DNA from: Comamonadaceae bacterium
GTDB taxonomy: Bacteria; Pseudomonadota; Gammaproteobacteria; Burkholderiales; Burkholderiaceae_C
Length of the DNA stretch: 36,054 nt
Assembly: GCA_947451385.1 (NCBI GenBank)
Contig: CANFYZ010000035.1
Coordinates: 1 to 36,054, forward strand
Direction of reading: 5' to 3'
The position numbers were made by a program, and so were the translations under genes. The notes under the pieces are model-generated. The model was not told where the DNA came from. It saw nothing but the letters and a program-made list of their open reading frames with translations, and searched no databases. This document shows, piece after piece, positions 6,984-16,091 of this stretch (its first letter is position 1; every line of letters begins with the position of its first letter).

Positions 6984-9437
6984 TTGCTCCGATTGCCTGC
7001 CTCACTCTCCCACCCCGTTGCTGCTGCCAACCGACGCCTTGGGCGACGGGCGATCAGCCTGCGGGTCACGCTGTGGGGGATGTTGTGGCCGCTGTGTGGC
7101 GCGCTGACGGTCTGTTTTTCGGGTCAAGCCAGAGCGCAAAACGCGGACAACCCCAGCCAGCCGCTGGTGCTGCGCGCCAGCCCCATGTTGCAAGAACGGC
7201 TGACGAACGCCGAGCGTCAGCAATCGCCTATTTTTATCGAAGGTCAGTCCATCACGGCTCGCCCGGACATGGACCTGGTGATCGAGGGCGCAGCCCGGTT
7301 GCGTCGCTCGGGGCTGTCAGTTCAAGCCGATCGGATTGAGTTTGATCAAACCCAAGACACTTTCAAAGCCCAGGGTCAGGTGCGGATTTCACGTGAAGGG
7401 AACCGCTTTGAAGGCCCTTCTTTGAGCCTGCAAGCCGATTCTTTTCGGGGGGAATTTGTCACACCCAGCTTCGAGTTGAGCAAAGGTGGCCATGGGCAGG
7501 CCCAGCAGGTTGAGTTTATCGACGCGAAGCGCACCCTGATTCGCCAAGCGTCCTACACCACCTGCACCCGCCAACCAGGTCCCAGTTGGTTACCCGACTG
7601 GGTACTGAAAGCCGCAAGCTTGACCTTGGACGACGAAGAGTCCAGCGCCCAAGCCGAAAGCATGCAACTGCGTTTCATGGATGTGCCGATTCTGGCAGTG
7701 CCCAGGCTGAGTTTCCCCATCACTGGGGACCGTAAATCGGGTTTCTTGTCACCGACTCTGATCACCGACACGGTCAATGGCCTGGCGGTGTCCACCCCCT
7801 ATTACCTCAACATCGCCCCGAACCGAGACGCCACCGTCACCACCACCGCGATGTCGCTGCGCGGTGTGGCGGTCGACACGGAGTTTCGTTACCTGGAAGA
7901 CAGCTACCAAGGCAAAACGGTCTTGAACCTGATGCCCTCCGACAGCTTGCGCCATCAAACACGCTGGGGCGTTTCCAGCCAGCACCATGCCAGTTGGGAC
8001 ACCGGCCTGCCCAGCGTGGGCAGCCTGGGACTGGGGTGGAACCTGAACCGGGTGAGCGACGACAACTACTGGCGCGACTTTCCGCGGGCAGGCCTCAGCC
8101 TGAATCAACGTCTGCTGTCCTCCGCCGGCTCCCTGACTTGGGGTCGAGATGACCTGACCATGACAGCACAGGTGCAGCGCTGGCAAGCATTGCAAGATGT
8201 GAGTTCCCCCATCACACCCCCTTATGACCGTGCGCCGCAAATTGTGTTGCGCCACAACCAGTGGGATGCCAACGGTTGGGATTTTTCGACCGTCGCTGAC
8301 ACCACCCGCTTTGAGTCCAACTTCTCACACATTCCGGGTGGCACCAGCGCCATCCTCAGAAACGGTCAGCGCAGCTATGTGAGCAGCCAAGTGAGCCTGC
8401 CGTTGATGAATCACTGGGGCTTTGTCACGCCCAAGCTGCAAGTGCATGCGACGCGTTACCAATTGGACAATCCGCTGAGCGATGGCAATCTGGCCGTGAA
8501 CCGCGTCTTGCCCACCTTCAGCCTGGATTCAGGCATGGTGTTGGAACGCGACAGCCAACTGTTTGGCCGCGCACTGCGGCAAACCTTGGAGCCGCGGGCC
8601 TTTTATGTGCGCACGCCGTATGTCGATCAGTCGAAGTTGCCGCTGTATGACACGGGCGCCACCGACTTCAACCTGTCCACCATTTACAGTCCGAATCCTT
8701 ATGTGGGTCAAGACCGGATTGCCGACAGCAACATGCTGACCTTGGGCGTCACCAGTCGTTTCTTGGACGCCAACACCGGGGCTGAATTGGGCAAAGTCGG
8801 TTTCGCGCAGCGCTTTCGCTTTGCCGATCAGCGCACCACATTGGACGGCAAAACTGTGGCCAATGGCTTAAGCGACTTCCTGGTTGGCGCGGGTGTGCGA
8901 TGGGACGACCGCTGGTCGCTGGACTCTTTGTTGCAAATTGATGCCCAAACGCATCAGACCACGCGAACCACCTTGGGGGCGCGCTACAGCCCCACGCCTT
9001 ACCGGGTGTTGAATACAGCCTACCGCATGACCCGCGATCAGAGCGAGCAGGTGGATGTGGGCTGGCAATGGCCATTGCGTGATTTCACCTGGGGCGGGGC
9101 CGACGAAGACGGGCGCAGTCTGTCGGCGGGCCAAGGCCTGGGGCCTGGCCGCTGGTACAGCGTGGGCCGGATGAACTTCAGCGTGAAAGACCAGAAAATG
9201 GTGGACTCCATTTTTGGCTTTGAATTCGATGCCGGTTGCTGGCTGGGGCGTGTGGTGCTGGAGCGCCTGCAAAGTACCGTCAGCACAGCCACCAGTCGGC
9301 TTTACTTTCAACTGGAATTTGTGGGATTTGGCGGGGTCGGCTCCAGCCCCCTGAAAACACTGCGCGACAATATCCCTCGTTACCAATATTTGCGCGAAGA
9401 TGCGGCGCCACCCAGCCGGTTCCTGAACTATGAATAA
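6984..9437 (+). CDS. lptD: LPS-assembly outer-membrane protein LptD
   Basis: Protein of 817 residues, normal for LptD. A signal peptide (LWGMLWPLCGALTVCFSGQARA, cut before QNADN) precedes an OstA/LptA-like beta-jellyroll (MDLVIEGAARLRRSGLSVQADRIEF onward). The large C-terminal beta-barrel ends NYE and contains many alternating aromatic strands. With LptE it inserts lipopolysaccharide into the outer leaflet. A stop at 6975 limits the frame, so the start is TTG 6984, TTG 6993 or ATG 7080. I list 6984 because it keeps a basic n-region (NRRLGRRAISLR) before the hydrophobic core; ATG 7080 would leave almost no n-region. It overlaps surA, which encodes the chaperone LptD needs, by 8 bp. Confidence 0.92.
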   Translation: MLRLPASLSHPVAAANRRLGRRAISLRVTLWGMLWPLCGALTVCFSGQARAQNADNPSQPLVLRASPMLQERLTNAERQQSPIFIEGQSITARPDMDLVIEGAARLRRSGLSVQADRIEFDQTQDTFKAQGQVRISREGNRFEGPSLSLQADSFRGEFVTPSFELSKGGHGQAQQVEFIDAKRTLIRQASYTTCTRQPGPSWLPDWVLKAASLTLDDEESSAQAESMQLRFMDVPILAVPRLSFPITGDRKSGFLSPTLITDTVNGLAVSTPYYLNIAPNRDATVTTTAMSLRGVAVDTEFRYLEDSYQGKTVLNLMPSDSLRHQTRWGVSSQHHASWDTGLPSVGSLGLGWNLNRVSDDNYWRDFPRAGLSLNQRLLSSAGSLTWGRDDLTMTAQVQRWQALQDVSSPITPPYDRAPQIVLRHNQWDANGWDFSTVADTTRFESNFSHIPGGTSAILRNGQRSYVSSQVSLPLMNHWGFVTPKLQVHATRYQLDNPLSDGNLAVNRVLPTFSLDSGMVLERDSQLFGRALRQTLEPRAFYVRTPYVDQSKLPLYDTGATDFNLSTIYSPNPYVGQDRIADSNMLTLGVTSRFLDANTGAELGKVGFAQRFRFADQRTTLDGKTVANGLSDFLVGAGVRWDDRWSLDSLLQIDAQTHQTTRTTLGARYSPTPYRVLNTAYRMTRDQSEQVDVGWQWPLRDFTWGGADEDGRSLSAGQGLGPGRWYSVGRMNFSVKDQKMVDSIFGFEFDAGCWLGRVVLERLQSTVSTATSRLYFQLEFVGFGGVGSSPLKTLRDNIPRYQYLREDAAPPSRFLNYE

Positions 9438-10806
9438 ACTTTCCGATCACGCCCCACGGGCGCTTTGCACACCCCGCGTGCCGCCCATTTGGCGGTCCGT
9501 CACGGTGGTTCTCGCGTGTGTGCTGGGATGGGGGCAATGGGCCCATGCACAAGGTTCAGCCAACGCGCCCCGGGCCGTCTCGCGTTCAGCCGATTTCATT
9601 GTGGCCATCGTCAATTCAGAGCCCATCACCAACCATGAGGTTCAGCAGCAGCGCTCTCTGATGGAAGCCCAGTGGCCTGCGGGCACAGCCAAACCGGCCC
9701 AGGCGCAAATGATCACCTTGGCTTTGGAGCAATTGATCAACGACAAAGTGCAGCTGCAACAGGCGCGTGAATCGGGGATTCGCGTGGATGACGAAGCCGT
9801 TGATTCGGCCGAGCTGAATGTGGCCCGCCAGAACCAATTGGACAAAGCGCAGTTGCGCGCCAAAATTGAAAAAGAGGGGCTGACCGTCAACGCCTTTCGC
9901 GAGCAGTTGCGCAAGCAACTCACCCTGACCCGCTTGCGCGAGCGGGAAGTTGAAGGGCGTGTCCGCGTCAACGAAAACGACATTGACCAGTTTTTGCGCG
10001 AGCAGCGTGGTGCGCAAACCGCCGCCGGCATCGACCTGAATCTGGCCATGATCGTGCTCCCGGTGCCCGAAGACAGCCCTCCCGCCCAAGTGGCGGCCCT
10101 GCAAGCGCGTGCCGAGGCGGCCGCCCGCCGCGCCCGTGCGGGGGAGGACTTTACGGCCTTGGTGAAAGAGTACCTGGGAGACAAAGTGCCGAATGGCGGC
10201 GTCATGGGCCTGCGCTCCAGTGAGCGCTATCCCAGCTTGTTTGTGGAGAGCACGCAAAATTTGAATGTCGGTGACATCGCTGGGCCACTGCGCTCTGGCG
10301 CCGGGTTTCATGTTTTGAAAGTGCTCGAAAAGCGGCAGAGCGAAGCCCCGCCGATGATGGTCACGCAAACCCGCGCTCGCCATATCTTGCTGCGGACCAG
10401 CCCCCAGTTGTCAGAGTCTGCAGCGCTCAGCCAGTTGGCTCAGTTCAAACAACGGATTGGCTCTGGCCAAGCCAGTTTTGCAGCGCTGGCACGCGAATTC
10501 TCGCAAGACGGCAGCGCGACCGGCGGCGGCGATTTGGGCTGGACGGCACCAGGGCAGTTTGTGCCTGAGTTTGAACAGGTCATGAACCGTCTGCGCCCAG
10601 GCCAACTCTCAGACCCTTTGGTCTCGCGCTTTGGCGTGCACTTGATTGAGGTGATCGAACGCCGCGATGTGCCCGTCAGCGCGCGCGATCAGCGTGAGAT
10701 GGCCCGCAACCTGTTGCGCGAGAAAAAGCTCGACGAAGCCTTCACGACCTGGCAAGAAGACCTGCGTGCCCGGGCTTATGTCGAAATGCGTGACGCTCCC
10801 CAATGA
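9430..10806 (+). CDS. surA: Periplasmic peptidyl-prolyl isomerase/chaperone SurA
   Basis: Protein of 458 residues. It has an N-terminal signal sequence ([19 protein letters not shown] before QGSAN) and a SurA N-domain with the typical [15 protein letters not shown] opening. Two parvulin domains follow: the first about 190-300 (MIVLPVPED, then [16 protein letters not shown]), the second about 315-415 ([48 protein letters not shown]). A final helix packs back on the N-domain. SurA escorts outer-membrane barrels, LptD among them, across the periplasm to BAM. ATG 9430 lies inside the lptD end (8-bp overlap) and the stop overlaps the ksgA start (ATGA), so the three genes form one translationally coupled operon. 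Confidence 0.95.
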   Translation: MNKLSDHAPRALCTPRVPPIWRSVTVVLACVLGWGQWAHAQGSANAPRAVSRSADFIVAIVNSEPITNHEVQQQRSLMEAQWPAGTAKPAQAQMITLALEQLINDKVQLQQARESGIRVDDEAVDSAELNVARQNQLDKAQLRAKIEKEGLTVNAFREQLRKQLTLTRLREREVEGRVRVNENDIDQFLREQRGAQTAAGIDLNLAMIVLPVPEDSPPAQVAALQARAEAAARRARAGEDFTALVKEYLGDKVPNGGVMGLRSSERYPSLFVESTQNLNVGDIAGPLRSGAGFHVLKVLEKRQSEAPPMMVTQTRARHILLRTSPQLSESAALSQLAQFKQRIGSGQASFAALAREFSQDGSATGGGDLGWTAPGQFVPEFEQVMNRLRPGQLSDPLVSRFGVHLIEVIERRDVPVSARDQREMARNLLREKKLDEAFTTWQEDLRARAYVEMRDAPQ

Positions 10807-11594
10807 AACACATTCCGCGCAAACGATTCGGCCAACACTTCCTGTCAGACCGCCACATCATTGACGCCATCGTCGACGCAATCCATCCCCAACCCGGTGA
10901 CCCCATGTTGGAGATTGGCCCGGGGCTGGCGGCCTTAACGCAGCCTTTGGTGGAGCGCTTGGGGCACCTGACGGTGGTCGAATTGGACCGCGATTTGGCG
11001 GCGCGTTTGCGCTCCCATCCCCAGCTGAATGTGATCGAATCGGATGTGCTGCGGGTCAACTTCACCGATGTGGCCGAGCGCGTCAACGCCTTGCCCTCGA
11101 CCCGACCGGGCACCGCAGGTCCGCACAAACTGCGGGTGGTCGGCAACTTGCCCTACAACATCTCGACGCCCATTTTGTTTCACTTGCTCACGCATGTGGC
11201 GGTGATTGCGGACCAGCACTTCATGCTGCAAAAAGAAGTCATCGACCGGATGGTGGCCGCGCCCAGCACCGCCGCCTACGGCCGCTTGTCGGTCATGCTG
11301 CAATGGCGCTACGCCATGGACAACGTGTTGTTTGTGCCGCCCGAAAGTTTCGATCCGCCACCGCGCGTGGACAGCGCCGTGGTGCGCATGGTGCCCCGCG
11401 CGGCGCCGGCGCCGCTGCACCCCCCCCTGCTGGAAGAGTTGGTGCAAGTGGCGTTCAGCCAACGCCGCAAACTGTTGCGCCACACCCTGGGCGCTTGGCT
11501 GACGCAGCGCCAATTTGCGGGAAACTTCGACCTGCAGCGACGCGCGGAAGAAGTCCCGGTGGCCGAATTTGTGGCGCTGGCGCAGGTGGCCTGA
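10803..11594 (+). CDS. ksgA: 16S rRNA (adenine(1518)/(1519)-N6)-dimethyltransferase
   Basis: Protein of 263 residues with every KsgA/RsmA signature: N-terminal [11 protein letters not shown], AdoMet loop [14 protein letters not shown] (about residue 36 on), acidic VVELDRDLA, catalytic motif GNLPYNIS (about 114-121), and the C-terminal [12 protein letters not shown]. It dimethylates A1518 and A1519 in the 3'-terminal hairpin of 16S rRNA, a late checkpoint in 30S assembly; its loss gives kasugamycin resistance. It overlaps surA by 4 bp (ATGA). In Pseudomonas, pdxA sits between surA and ksgA; here it is absent. A stem-loop at 11651-11688 closes the operon. Confidence 0.96.
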   Translation: MKHIPRKRFGQHFLSDRHIIDAIVDAIHPQPGDPMLEIGPGLAALTQPLVERLGHLTVVELDRDLAARLRSHPQLNVIESDVLRVNFTDVAERVNALPSTRPGTAGPHKLRVVGNLPYNISTPILFHLLTHVAVIADQHFMLQKEVIDRMVAAPSTAAYGRLSVMLQWRYAMDNVLFVPPESFDPPPRVDSAVVRMVPRAAPAPLHPPLLEELVQVAFSQRRKLLRHTLGAWLTQRQFAGNFDLQRRAEEVPVAEFVALAQVA

Positions 11595-11614
11595 GACGCT
11601 GCCCTGCGCCTGCA

Positions 11615-11646
11615 CTGCGCATACTCTGCGCATACTCTGCGCTCTT
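11615..11646. repeat. Short tandem repeat, 11-bp unit
   Basis: Two exact copies of CTGCGCATACT (11615-11625 and 11626-11636), then a partial third (CTGCGCTCTT). It lies between the ksgA stop and the terminator hairpin. No function is evident; it may reflect replication slippage. Confidence 0.7.
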
Positions 11647-11650
11647 GCGG

Positions 11651-11688
11651 CCAACAAAAAGCCCGCTCAAGAGCAGGCTTTTTGTTGG
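11651..11688. terminator. Rho-independent terminator after ksgA
   Basis: Perfect 13-bp arms CCAACAAAAAGCC (11651-11663) and GGCTTTTTGTTGG (11676-11688), with an inner GCTC/GAGC pairing in the loop. The A and T tracts sit within the arms, so it can act in both directions: for lptD-surA-ksgA on plus and for the RNase/barstar operon on minus. Confidence 0.8.
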
Positions 11689-11707
11689 GAGTCAACGCCA
11701 GCGCTGA

Positions 11708-11908
11708 TCAGGCCGCAGCCAACCAGTACCCTGCGTTGAAGGGGCTACTCATGCGCAGCGCCAAGGGCGACACGTCCACCAATTTGTCGGTGGGCATTTT
11801 TTCCCCAAATTCTTCCTCAGCCGTGAGGGCCTCTTCGTTGAGAGCCTCATTCGCCCGTTCTGCTTGGCTTGCTTGTGCAGAACGGGCTACAGAAAAGAAT
11901 AGAAGCAT
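11708..11908 (-). CDS. Small hypothetical protein downstream of barstar
   Basis: Frame of 66 codons starting at ATG 11906-11908 and overlapping the barstar gene end by 22 bp. I do not recognise it. The first 18 residues (MLLFFSVARSAQASQAER) are weakly hydrophobic; the middle is acidic (ALNEEALTAEEEFGEKMPTDK), and it ends SSPFNAGYWLAAA. Third codon positions are mostly G or C in the second half, as in real genes of this window, but no good Shine-Dalgarno is seen. It could be a third gene of the RNase/barstar operon, or the surviving end of an older gene with its true start lost. An 11-bp-arm inverted repeat (11853-11863/11877-11887) spans its early codons and the barstar stop. Confidence 0.35.
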   Translation of the reverse strand: MLLFFSVARSAQASQAERANEALNEEALTAEEEFGEKMPTDKLVDVSPLALRMSSPFNAGYWLAAA

Positions 11909-12312
11909 CGGAACGGTATCTTCCGGTCTCCCCAGTAATCGGCCGTGTCGCGGAAGATGTCGAGCAACTGTTCGCGCGCCTCTTTGTCAAACTTGGCGTG
12001 GGCCGGAATCTGCTCCAGCACCACGATGAAGCCAGGCTGTGGGCCCGACTTGTGCAGCGGGTCGGTCATGCAGTCGTACAACGCATCGAAGTTTTTACCG
12101 AAATGCGAAGGCAGCGTGAACTGACCGGCAATCAGGTCGAGCACGTCTTGCTTGCTTTGTGCGCTGGACAAATTAGCGTACAAGAAGTGATGCCCCAGAC
12201 CCTGGGCGGCTTCTTGCAAATCGTTCACGCGGAAAGCGCGAATCGACTGGACGATGTTCGTCCGTACACCTTTGAGAGGTGTTTCTGGGTCTTGACGAAG
12301 TGGCGTATCCAT
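11887..12312 (-). CDS. Barstar-family ribonuclease inhibitor
   Basis: Protein of 141 residues from ATG 12310-12312 (MDTPLRQDPE). The C-terminal two thirds match barstar: LIAGQFTLPSHFGKNFDALYDCMTDPL is the hallmark region in which an aspartate/leucine helix plugs the RNase active site, followed by FIVVLEQIPAH and the final helix (REQLLDIFRDTADYW). It should bind and block the RNase encoded just upstream (12444-12857), protecting the producer cytosol. The start is uncertain: ATG 12312 has only weak upstream purines, while TTG 12336 overlaps the stop of a 10-residue leader that has a strong Shine-Dalgarno. One extra T in the T7 run would fuse leader and barstar. Confidence 0.85.
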   Translation of the reverse strand: MDTPLRQDPETPLKGVRTNIVQSIRAFRVNDLQEAAQGLGHHFLYANLSSAQSKQDVLDLIAGQFTLPSHFGKNFDALYDCMTDPLHKSGPQPGFIVVLEQIPAHAKFDKEAREQLLDIFRDTADYWGDRKIPFRCFYSFL

Positions 12313-12332
12313 CTCCGCTGCTCTTTCTATAG

Positions 12333-12365
12333 TCAAAAAAACTTCAGCTTGTGGCTGTCATTCAT
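12333..12365 (-). CDS. Possible 10-residue leader peptide before barstar
   Basis: On the minus strand GGAGG (12375-12371) sits 5 nt before an ATG (12365). This opens the reading frame MNDSHKLKFF, which stops with TGA directly after a run of seven T (12341-12335). The stop overlaps a TTG (12336) in the barstar frame in a TTGA arrangement. This is the best ribosome-binding site in the operon, yet it is out of frame with barstar. It may be a true leader peptide, a slippage site or a sequencing indel. Confidence 0.4.
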   Translation of the reverse strand: MNDSHKLKFF

Positions 12366-12443
12366 TCCGTCCTCCAGCTGTACAAGCCTGGGGACTCTTT
12401 CTTAATTTGCTTTGGCACCCCCTGAAAGGCGGCACCGAAACAC

Positions 12444-12857
12444 TCATTTTTTGTCCACGATCTCACGAAAGGTCGCGTAGTGATCGTCGCTGTAGTAGCA
12501 GTTTTTCGGAGTTTTCAACTCCAAACCACCACACACAATGCGTCGGGCACCGCGGGTTTTCTCTCCAGGCGTTTTCACGGTGTACTCGTGGTAATACCCA
12601 CGGGCTTGGTTAGGCAAAATGCGCTCCCGATTGCCAAAAACCACACCATCCTTTTCATAAGGAAAAGGTCCACCTTGGTGGATTAACTGATAGGTTTGTT
12701 GGCCTTCAAGGGGCAATTGCTGCACCGCAACAGTTCCGCTGGGTCCCTCTGGCATTGTTTTGGCCTGGACCCCATGAGGGCCAGCCAAAAAAATCCACAA
12801 AAGTGCCAAAGTGCCAAAAAACTGGCGCACCCCAACGGCTCTGCTTAACAACTTCAA
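12444..12857 (-). CDS. Secreted barnase-like guanyl-type ribonuclease
   Basis: Protein of 137 residues of the microbial RNase N1/T1/barnase family. Residues 1-32 (MKLLSRAVGVRQFFGTLALL...GVQA) form a signal peptide. The catalytic set is complete: general base Glu in GYYHEYTV (91), Arg in RGARRIV (105/106), and general acid His in YYSDDHYATF (126). Cys109 and Cys120 could form a disulfide after export. It would cleave single-stranded RNA with guanine preference. The frame extends to 12947, but TTG 12857 has a GAAAGG Shine-Dalgarno 6 nt upstream and gives a clean signal peptide, so I chose it. The inhibitor gene follows after 131 bp. Use as an antagonistic or nutrient-scavenging exoenzyme is inference. 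Confidence 0.88.
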   Translation of the reverse strand: MKLLSRAVGVRQFFGTLALLWIFLAGPHGVQAKTMPEGPSGTVAVQQLPLEGQQTYQLIHQGGPFPYEKDGVVFGNRERILPNQARGYYHEYTVKTPGEKTRGARRIVCGGLELKTPKNCYYSDDHYATFREIVDKK

Positions 12858-12934
12858 AATAGGCCTTTCAGTGATCTCCGGGTAAACCCGAAAATCCGAA
12901 GGCGTGAGTGTGCCGCAATGCAACAGAAAAAGCA

Positions 12935-12963
12935 AGGGGCTGCCCAATTAATGGGCAGCCCCT
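12935..12963 (-). terminator. Rho-independent terminator after maeB
   Basis: Perfect 12-bp arms AGGGGCTGCCCA (12935-12946) and TGGGCAGCCCCT (12952-12963) with a 5-nt loop. Read on the minus strand the stem is followed by TTGCTTTTTCT, a U-rich tail. It lies 48 bp past the maeB stop and would insulate the RNase gene from maeB read-through. Confidence 0.85.
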
Positions 12964-13010
12964 GTAGGGGATTGCAAGACGAAAGTTAGTACTTGCTGCG
13001 GTTATGGGCC

Positions 13011-15317
13011 TTACCGCGTGACGTTAGCGTCCGCCACGGTCAATGCCGTCATGTTCACAATCCGGCGCACGGTGGCGCTGGGCGTCAGAATGTGCACCGG
13101 TTTGGCGGCACCCAACAGCACCGGGCCAATGGCAATATTGCCACCTGCAGCAGTTTTGAGGAGGTTATACGCAATATTGGCAGCATCGATATTCGGCATG
13201 ACCAACAGGTTGGCATCTCCGATCAAGCTGCTGTTGGGCATGGCGGCCAAACGCGCCGCGCCGTCCAGGGCCACATCGCCGTGCATTTCACCGTCCACTT
13301 CGAGCCAGGGCGCGCGTTCTTGTAACAAGGCCAAGACCTGGCGCATTTTGACGGCGCTGGCTTCGTTCGAGGAGCCATAGTTCGAATGCGACAGCAAGGC
13401 GGCTTTGGGGCGCAAGCCAAAGCGGCGCATTTCTTCGGCGGCCATCACGGTGATTTCAGTCAACTGCTCGGCGCTCGGGTCGTAGTTGACGTGGGTGTCG
13501 ACAATGAAAATCTGCCGCCCCGGCAGCATCAAGCCGTTCATGCAGGCATAGGTGTGCACACCGGCGCGCTTGCCAATCACCTGGTCCACATAGTTCAGGT
13601 GCATGGGGTTGGTGCCCCAGGTGCCGCAAATCATGCCGTCCACGTCGCCTTTGTGCAGCAACATGGCGCCAATCAGCGACAAACGGCGTCGCATCTCGAT
13701 CTTGGCAATTTGCATGGTCACGCCCTTGCGCTCGGTCAGGCGGTGGTAAGTTTGCCAGAAGTCGCGGTAGCGGGGGTCCAGCTCCACGTTGACCACGTCG
13801 TAGTCGAGTTCTTCTTTCAAACGCAAACCAAATTTCTCGATGCGCTCGGCAATCACCGGTGGTCGCCCGATCAGGGTCGGACGGGCCAGGCCCTCATCAA
13901 CCACAATCTGCGCCGCGCGCAACACCCGTTCTTCTTCCCCTTCGCTGTAGGCCACACGCTTTTTAGATGCGCGCTTGGCGGCGGTGAAGATCGGCTTCAT
14001 GGTGGTGCCCGAAGCGTAGACAAAGCTTTGCAGGCGATCGCGGTAGGCGTCCAAGTCGGCGATCGGGCGCGAGGCCACACCGCTGGCGGCCGCCGCCTCG
14101 GCCACGGCCGGAGCGATTTTCATCATCAGCCGGGGGTCAAACGGCTTGGGAATCAAATACTCCGGGCCAAACACCAGGGGCTCACCCGCGTAAGCGGCGG
14201 CCACCACCTCGCTTTGCTCGGCCTGGGCCAACTCGGCGATCGCATACACCGAGGCGATTTCCATTTCTGAAGTGATGGTGGTGGCCCCACAGTCCAAAGC
14301 GCCCCGGAAAATGTAGGGAAAGCACAGCACGTTGTTGACCTGGTTCGGGTAGTCGGTGCGGCCGGTGGCCATGATGGCGTCATCGCGCACCGCCTTGACA
14401 TCGGCTGGATCGATTTCAGGGTTGGGATTGGCCAAGGCAAAAATCAAGGGCTTGGCCGCCATGCTTTTGACCATGTCTTGTTTGAGCACGCCGCTGGCCG
14501 ACAAACCCAGGAACACATCGGCCCCGGCAATGACCTGGGCCAAGGTGCGCAACTCCGTCTTTTGCACAAACTGGATCTTGTCCGGGTCCATCAGCTCGGT
14601 GCGGCCTTCGTAGACCACACCGGCCAGGTCGGTGACCCAGATGTTCTCGCGCGGAATGCCCAGCTTGACCAGCAAGCCCAGGCAGGCCAGCGCCGCCGCG
14701 CCCGCGCCCGAGGTGACCAGTTTGATTTGTTTCAGGTCTTTGCCAACGATTTTCAGGCCATTCAAAATCGCGGCACCGACCACGATGGCGGTGCCGTGTT
14801 GGTCGTCGTGAAACACCGGGATCTTCATGCGTTCGCGCAGTTTGCGCTCCACATAAAAACAGTCGGGGGCCTTGATGTCTTCCAGGTTGATACCGCCAAA
14901 GGTCGGCTCCAAAGAGGCAATGATCTCAACCAGTTTGTCCGGATCTTTCTCGTTGATTTCAATGTCAAAGACATCGATGCCCGAGAACTTTTTGAACAAA
15001 ACGCCCTTGCCCTCCATCACCGGTTTGCTGGCCAGCGGGCCGATGTCGCCCAAGCCCAGCACCGCCGTGCCGTTGGTCACCACGCCCACCAAATTGCCAC
15101 GGCTGGTGTATTTGAAAGCGTTGGCCGGGTCTTTGACAATCTCTTCGCACGGCGCAGCCACGCCGGGCGAATAGGCCAGCGCCAAATCATGCTGGTTGAT
15201 CAACTGCTTGGTGGGCGCAATGGCCACTTTGCCGGGGGTGGGGAACTCGTGGTATTCGAGCGCGGCGCGGCGCAATTGGGCGCGTTGGTGTTCGGCTTGG
15301 ACCTTGTTGGTCGTCAT
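13011..15317 (-). CDS. maeB: NADP-dependent malic enzyme with phosphotransacetylase-like domain
   Basis: Protein of 768 residues with the two-domain MaeB architecture. Residues 1 to about 430 are the malic-enzyme part: YSPGVAAPC, the [16 protein letters not shown] region with metal-binding acids, and the Rossmann segment [16 protein letters not shown]. Residues about 440-768 resemble phosphate acetyltransferase ([18 protein letters not shown] to the C-terminus), a regulatory domain in known MaeB enzymes that senses acetyl-CoA. It converts malate plus NADP to pyruvate, CO2 and NADPH. An upstream in-frame start at 15341 exists, but ATG 15317 has an AGGAGA Shine-Dalgarno 6 nt before it and gives [12 protein letters not shown] terminator follows the gene. 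Confidence 0.95.
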   Translation of the reverse strand: MTTNKVQAEHQRAQLRRAALEYHEFPTPGKVAIAPTKQLINQHDLALAYSPGVAAPCEEIVKDPANAFKYTSRGNLVGVVTNGTAVLGLGDIGPLASKPVMEGKGVLFKKFSGIDVFDIEINEKDPDKLVEIIASLEPTFGGINLEDIKAPDCFYVERKLRERMKIPVFHDDQHGTAIVVGAAILNGLKIVGKDLKQIKLVTSGAGAAALACLGLLVKLGIPRENIWVTDLAGVVYEGRTELMDPDKIQFVQKTELRTLAQVIAGADVFLGLSASGVLKQDMVKSMAAKPLIFALANPNPEIDPADVKAVRDDAIMATGRTDYPNQVNNVLCFPYIFRGALDCGATTITSEMEIASVYAIAELAQAEQSEVVAAAYAGEPLVFGPEYLIPKPFDPRLMMKIAPAVAEAAAASGVASRPIADLDAYRDRLQSFVYASGTTMKPIFTAAKRASKKRVAYSEGEEERVLRAAQIVVDEGLARPTLIGRPPVIAERIEKFGLRLKEELDYDVVNVELDPRYRDFWQTYHRLTERKGVTMQIAKIEMRRRLSLIGAMLLHKGDVDGMICGTWGTNPMHLNYVDQVIGKRAGVHTYACMNGLMLPGRQIFIVDTHVNYDPSAEQLTEITVMAAEEMRRFGLRPKAALLSHSNYGSSNEASAVKMRQVLALLQERAPWLEVDGEMHGDVALDGAARLAAMPNSSLIGDANLLVMPNIDAANIAYNLLKTAAGGNIAIGPVLLGAAKPVHILTPSATVRRIVNMTALTVADANVTR

Positions 15318-15491
15318 GCAGGGTCTCCTGTGGTGCAGCACTCAGCCCGGATCAGGCCGGCTGCGAATGGGTGGTTTTCATTGTAGACCCGGGTATTTGA
15401 ACCCCGGCATGGGTAAATATGCGTACAGGCTCAGAGCACTTTTGACTTTTGTGCACAGATGCCTGTGCAACAGCGGGCTGAAGCACCAGGC

Positions 15492-16082
15492 TCAGCGCAG
15501 GTGTTTGTGCCGTTTCAGCGCCAAGGCCTGCGTGATCGACATCTGCCGCGAACCCGGCAGCAGCGTGAACGACTCGCCCGGCCGCAGCGTGCCTGTGCGC
15601 TCGACCGCCAGGTAAAAACCACTGTGGCCGCTCAGCACCATGTCGCGCGCGGCTTGGCTGTAACCCATCACTGCGTTGAATTTGCCACAGGGCTCGCGCG
15701 GCTGAGTGACCCGCAAGACGCAGTCGGCAAACTGCAAACGGTCGCCGACAAAGACCGCGTCTTCACGCAGGCCGGCCAGGCTCAGGTTCTCGCCAACAAA
15801 TCCCGGCGGCAGGGTTTCTTCGAACAGGCTGACGCCATGGGCGGCGCGCTGCTGTTGCCAATAAGTCAGATGGTCCAACGGAAAGGCGTACACCGCTTTG
15901 TCCAGTCCGCCATGTACCGACAAATCGGCCTGTTCATCACCCGCCAGCCCCAAGGGGCCCACGGCCACGGGCCCGGCCACCGGCTTTTTGCCGATCGCCG
16001 ACATGAGTTTGCGCTCGCCCACCCGCAAAGGCCGCACGGTGCCCAGGTTGATGTGCAGCAGTTGCATGGCGGGCATGGGCAT
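15492..16082 (-). CDS. MOSC domain protein (YiiM-like)
   Basis: Protein of about 196 residues with the MOSC fold: an N-terminal beta strand (MQLLHINLGTVRPL), then GLAGDEQADLSVHGGLDKAVYAFP, FVGENLSLAGL, and the conserved cysteine in QPREPCGKFN. MOSC proteins bind or transfer sulfur or reduced nitrogen at a molybdenum cofactor; E. coli YiiM acts on N-hydroxylated substrates. The exact substrate here is unknown. Several starts cluster at 16085 (GTG), 16082, 16076 and 16067 (ATG); none has a clear Shine-Dalgarno, as expected if translation is coupled to pepP, whose stop is 9 bp away or overlapping. Third gene of the murU-pepP operon. Confidence 0.85.
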   Translation of the reverse strand: MPMPAMQLLHINLGTVRPLRVGERKLMSAIGKKPVAGPVAVGPLGLAGDEQADLSVHGGLDKAVYAFPLDHLTYWQQQRAAHGVSLFEETLPPGFVGENLSLAGLREDAVFVGDRLQFADCVLRVTQPREPCGKFNAVMGYSQAARDMVLSGHSGFYLAVERTGTLRPGESFTLLPGSRQMSITQALALKRHKHLR

Positions 16083-16091
16083 CACTGAAAT

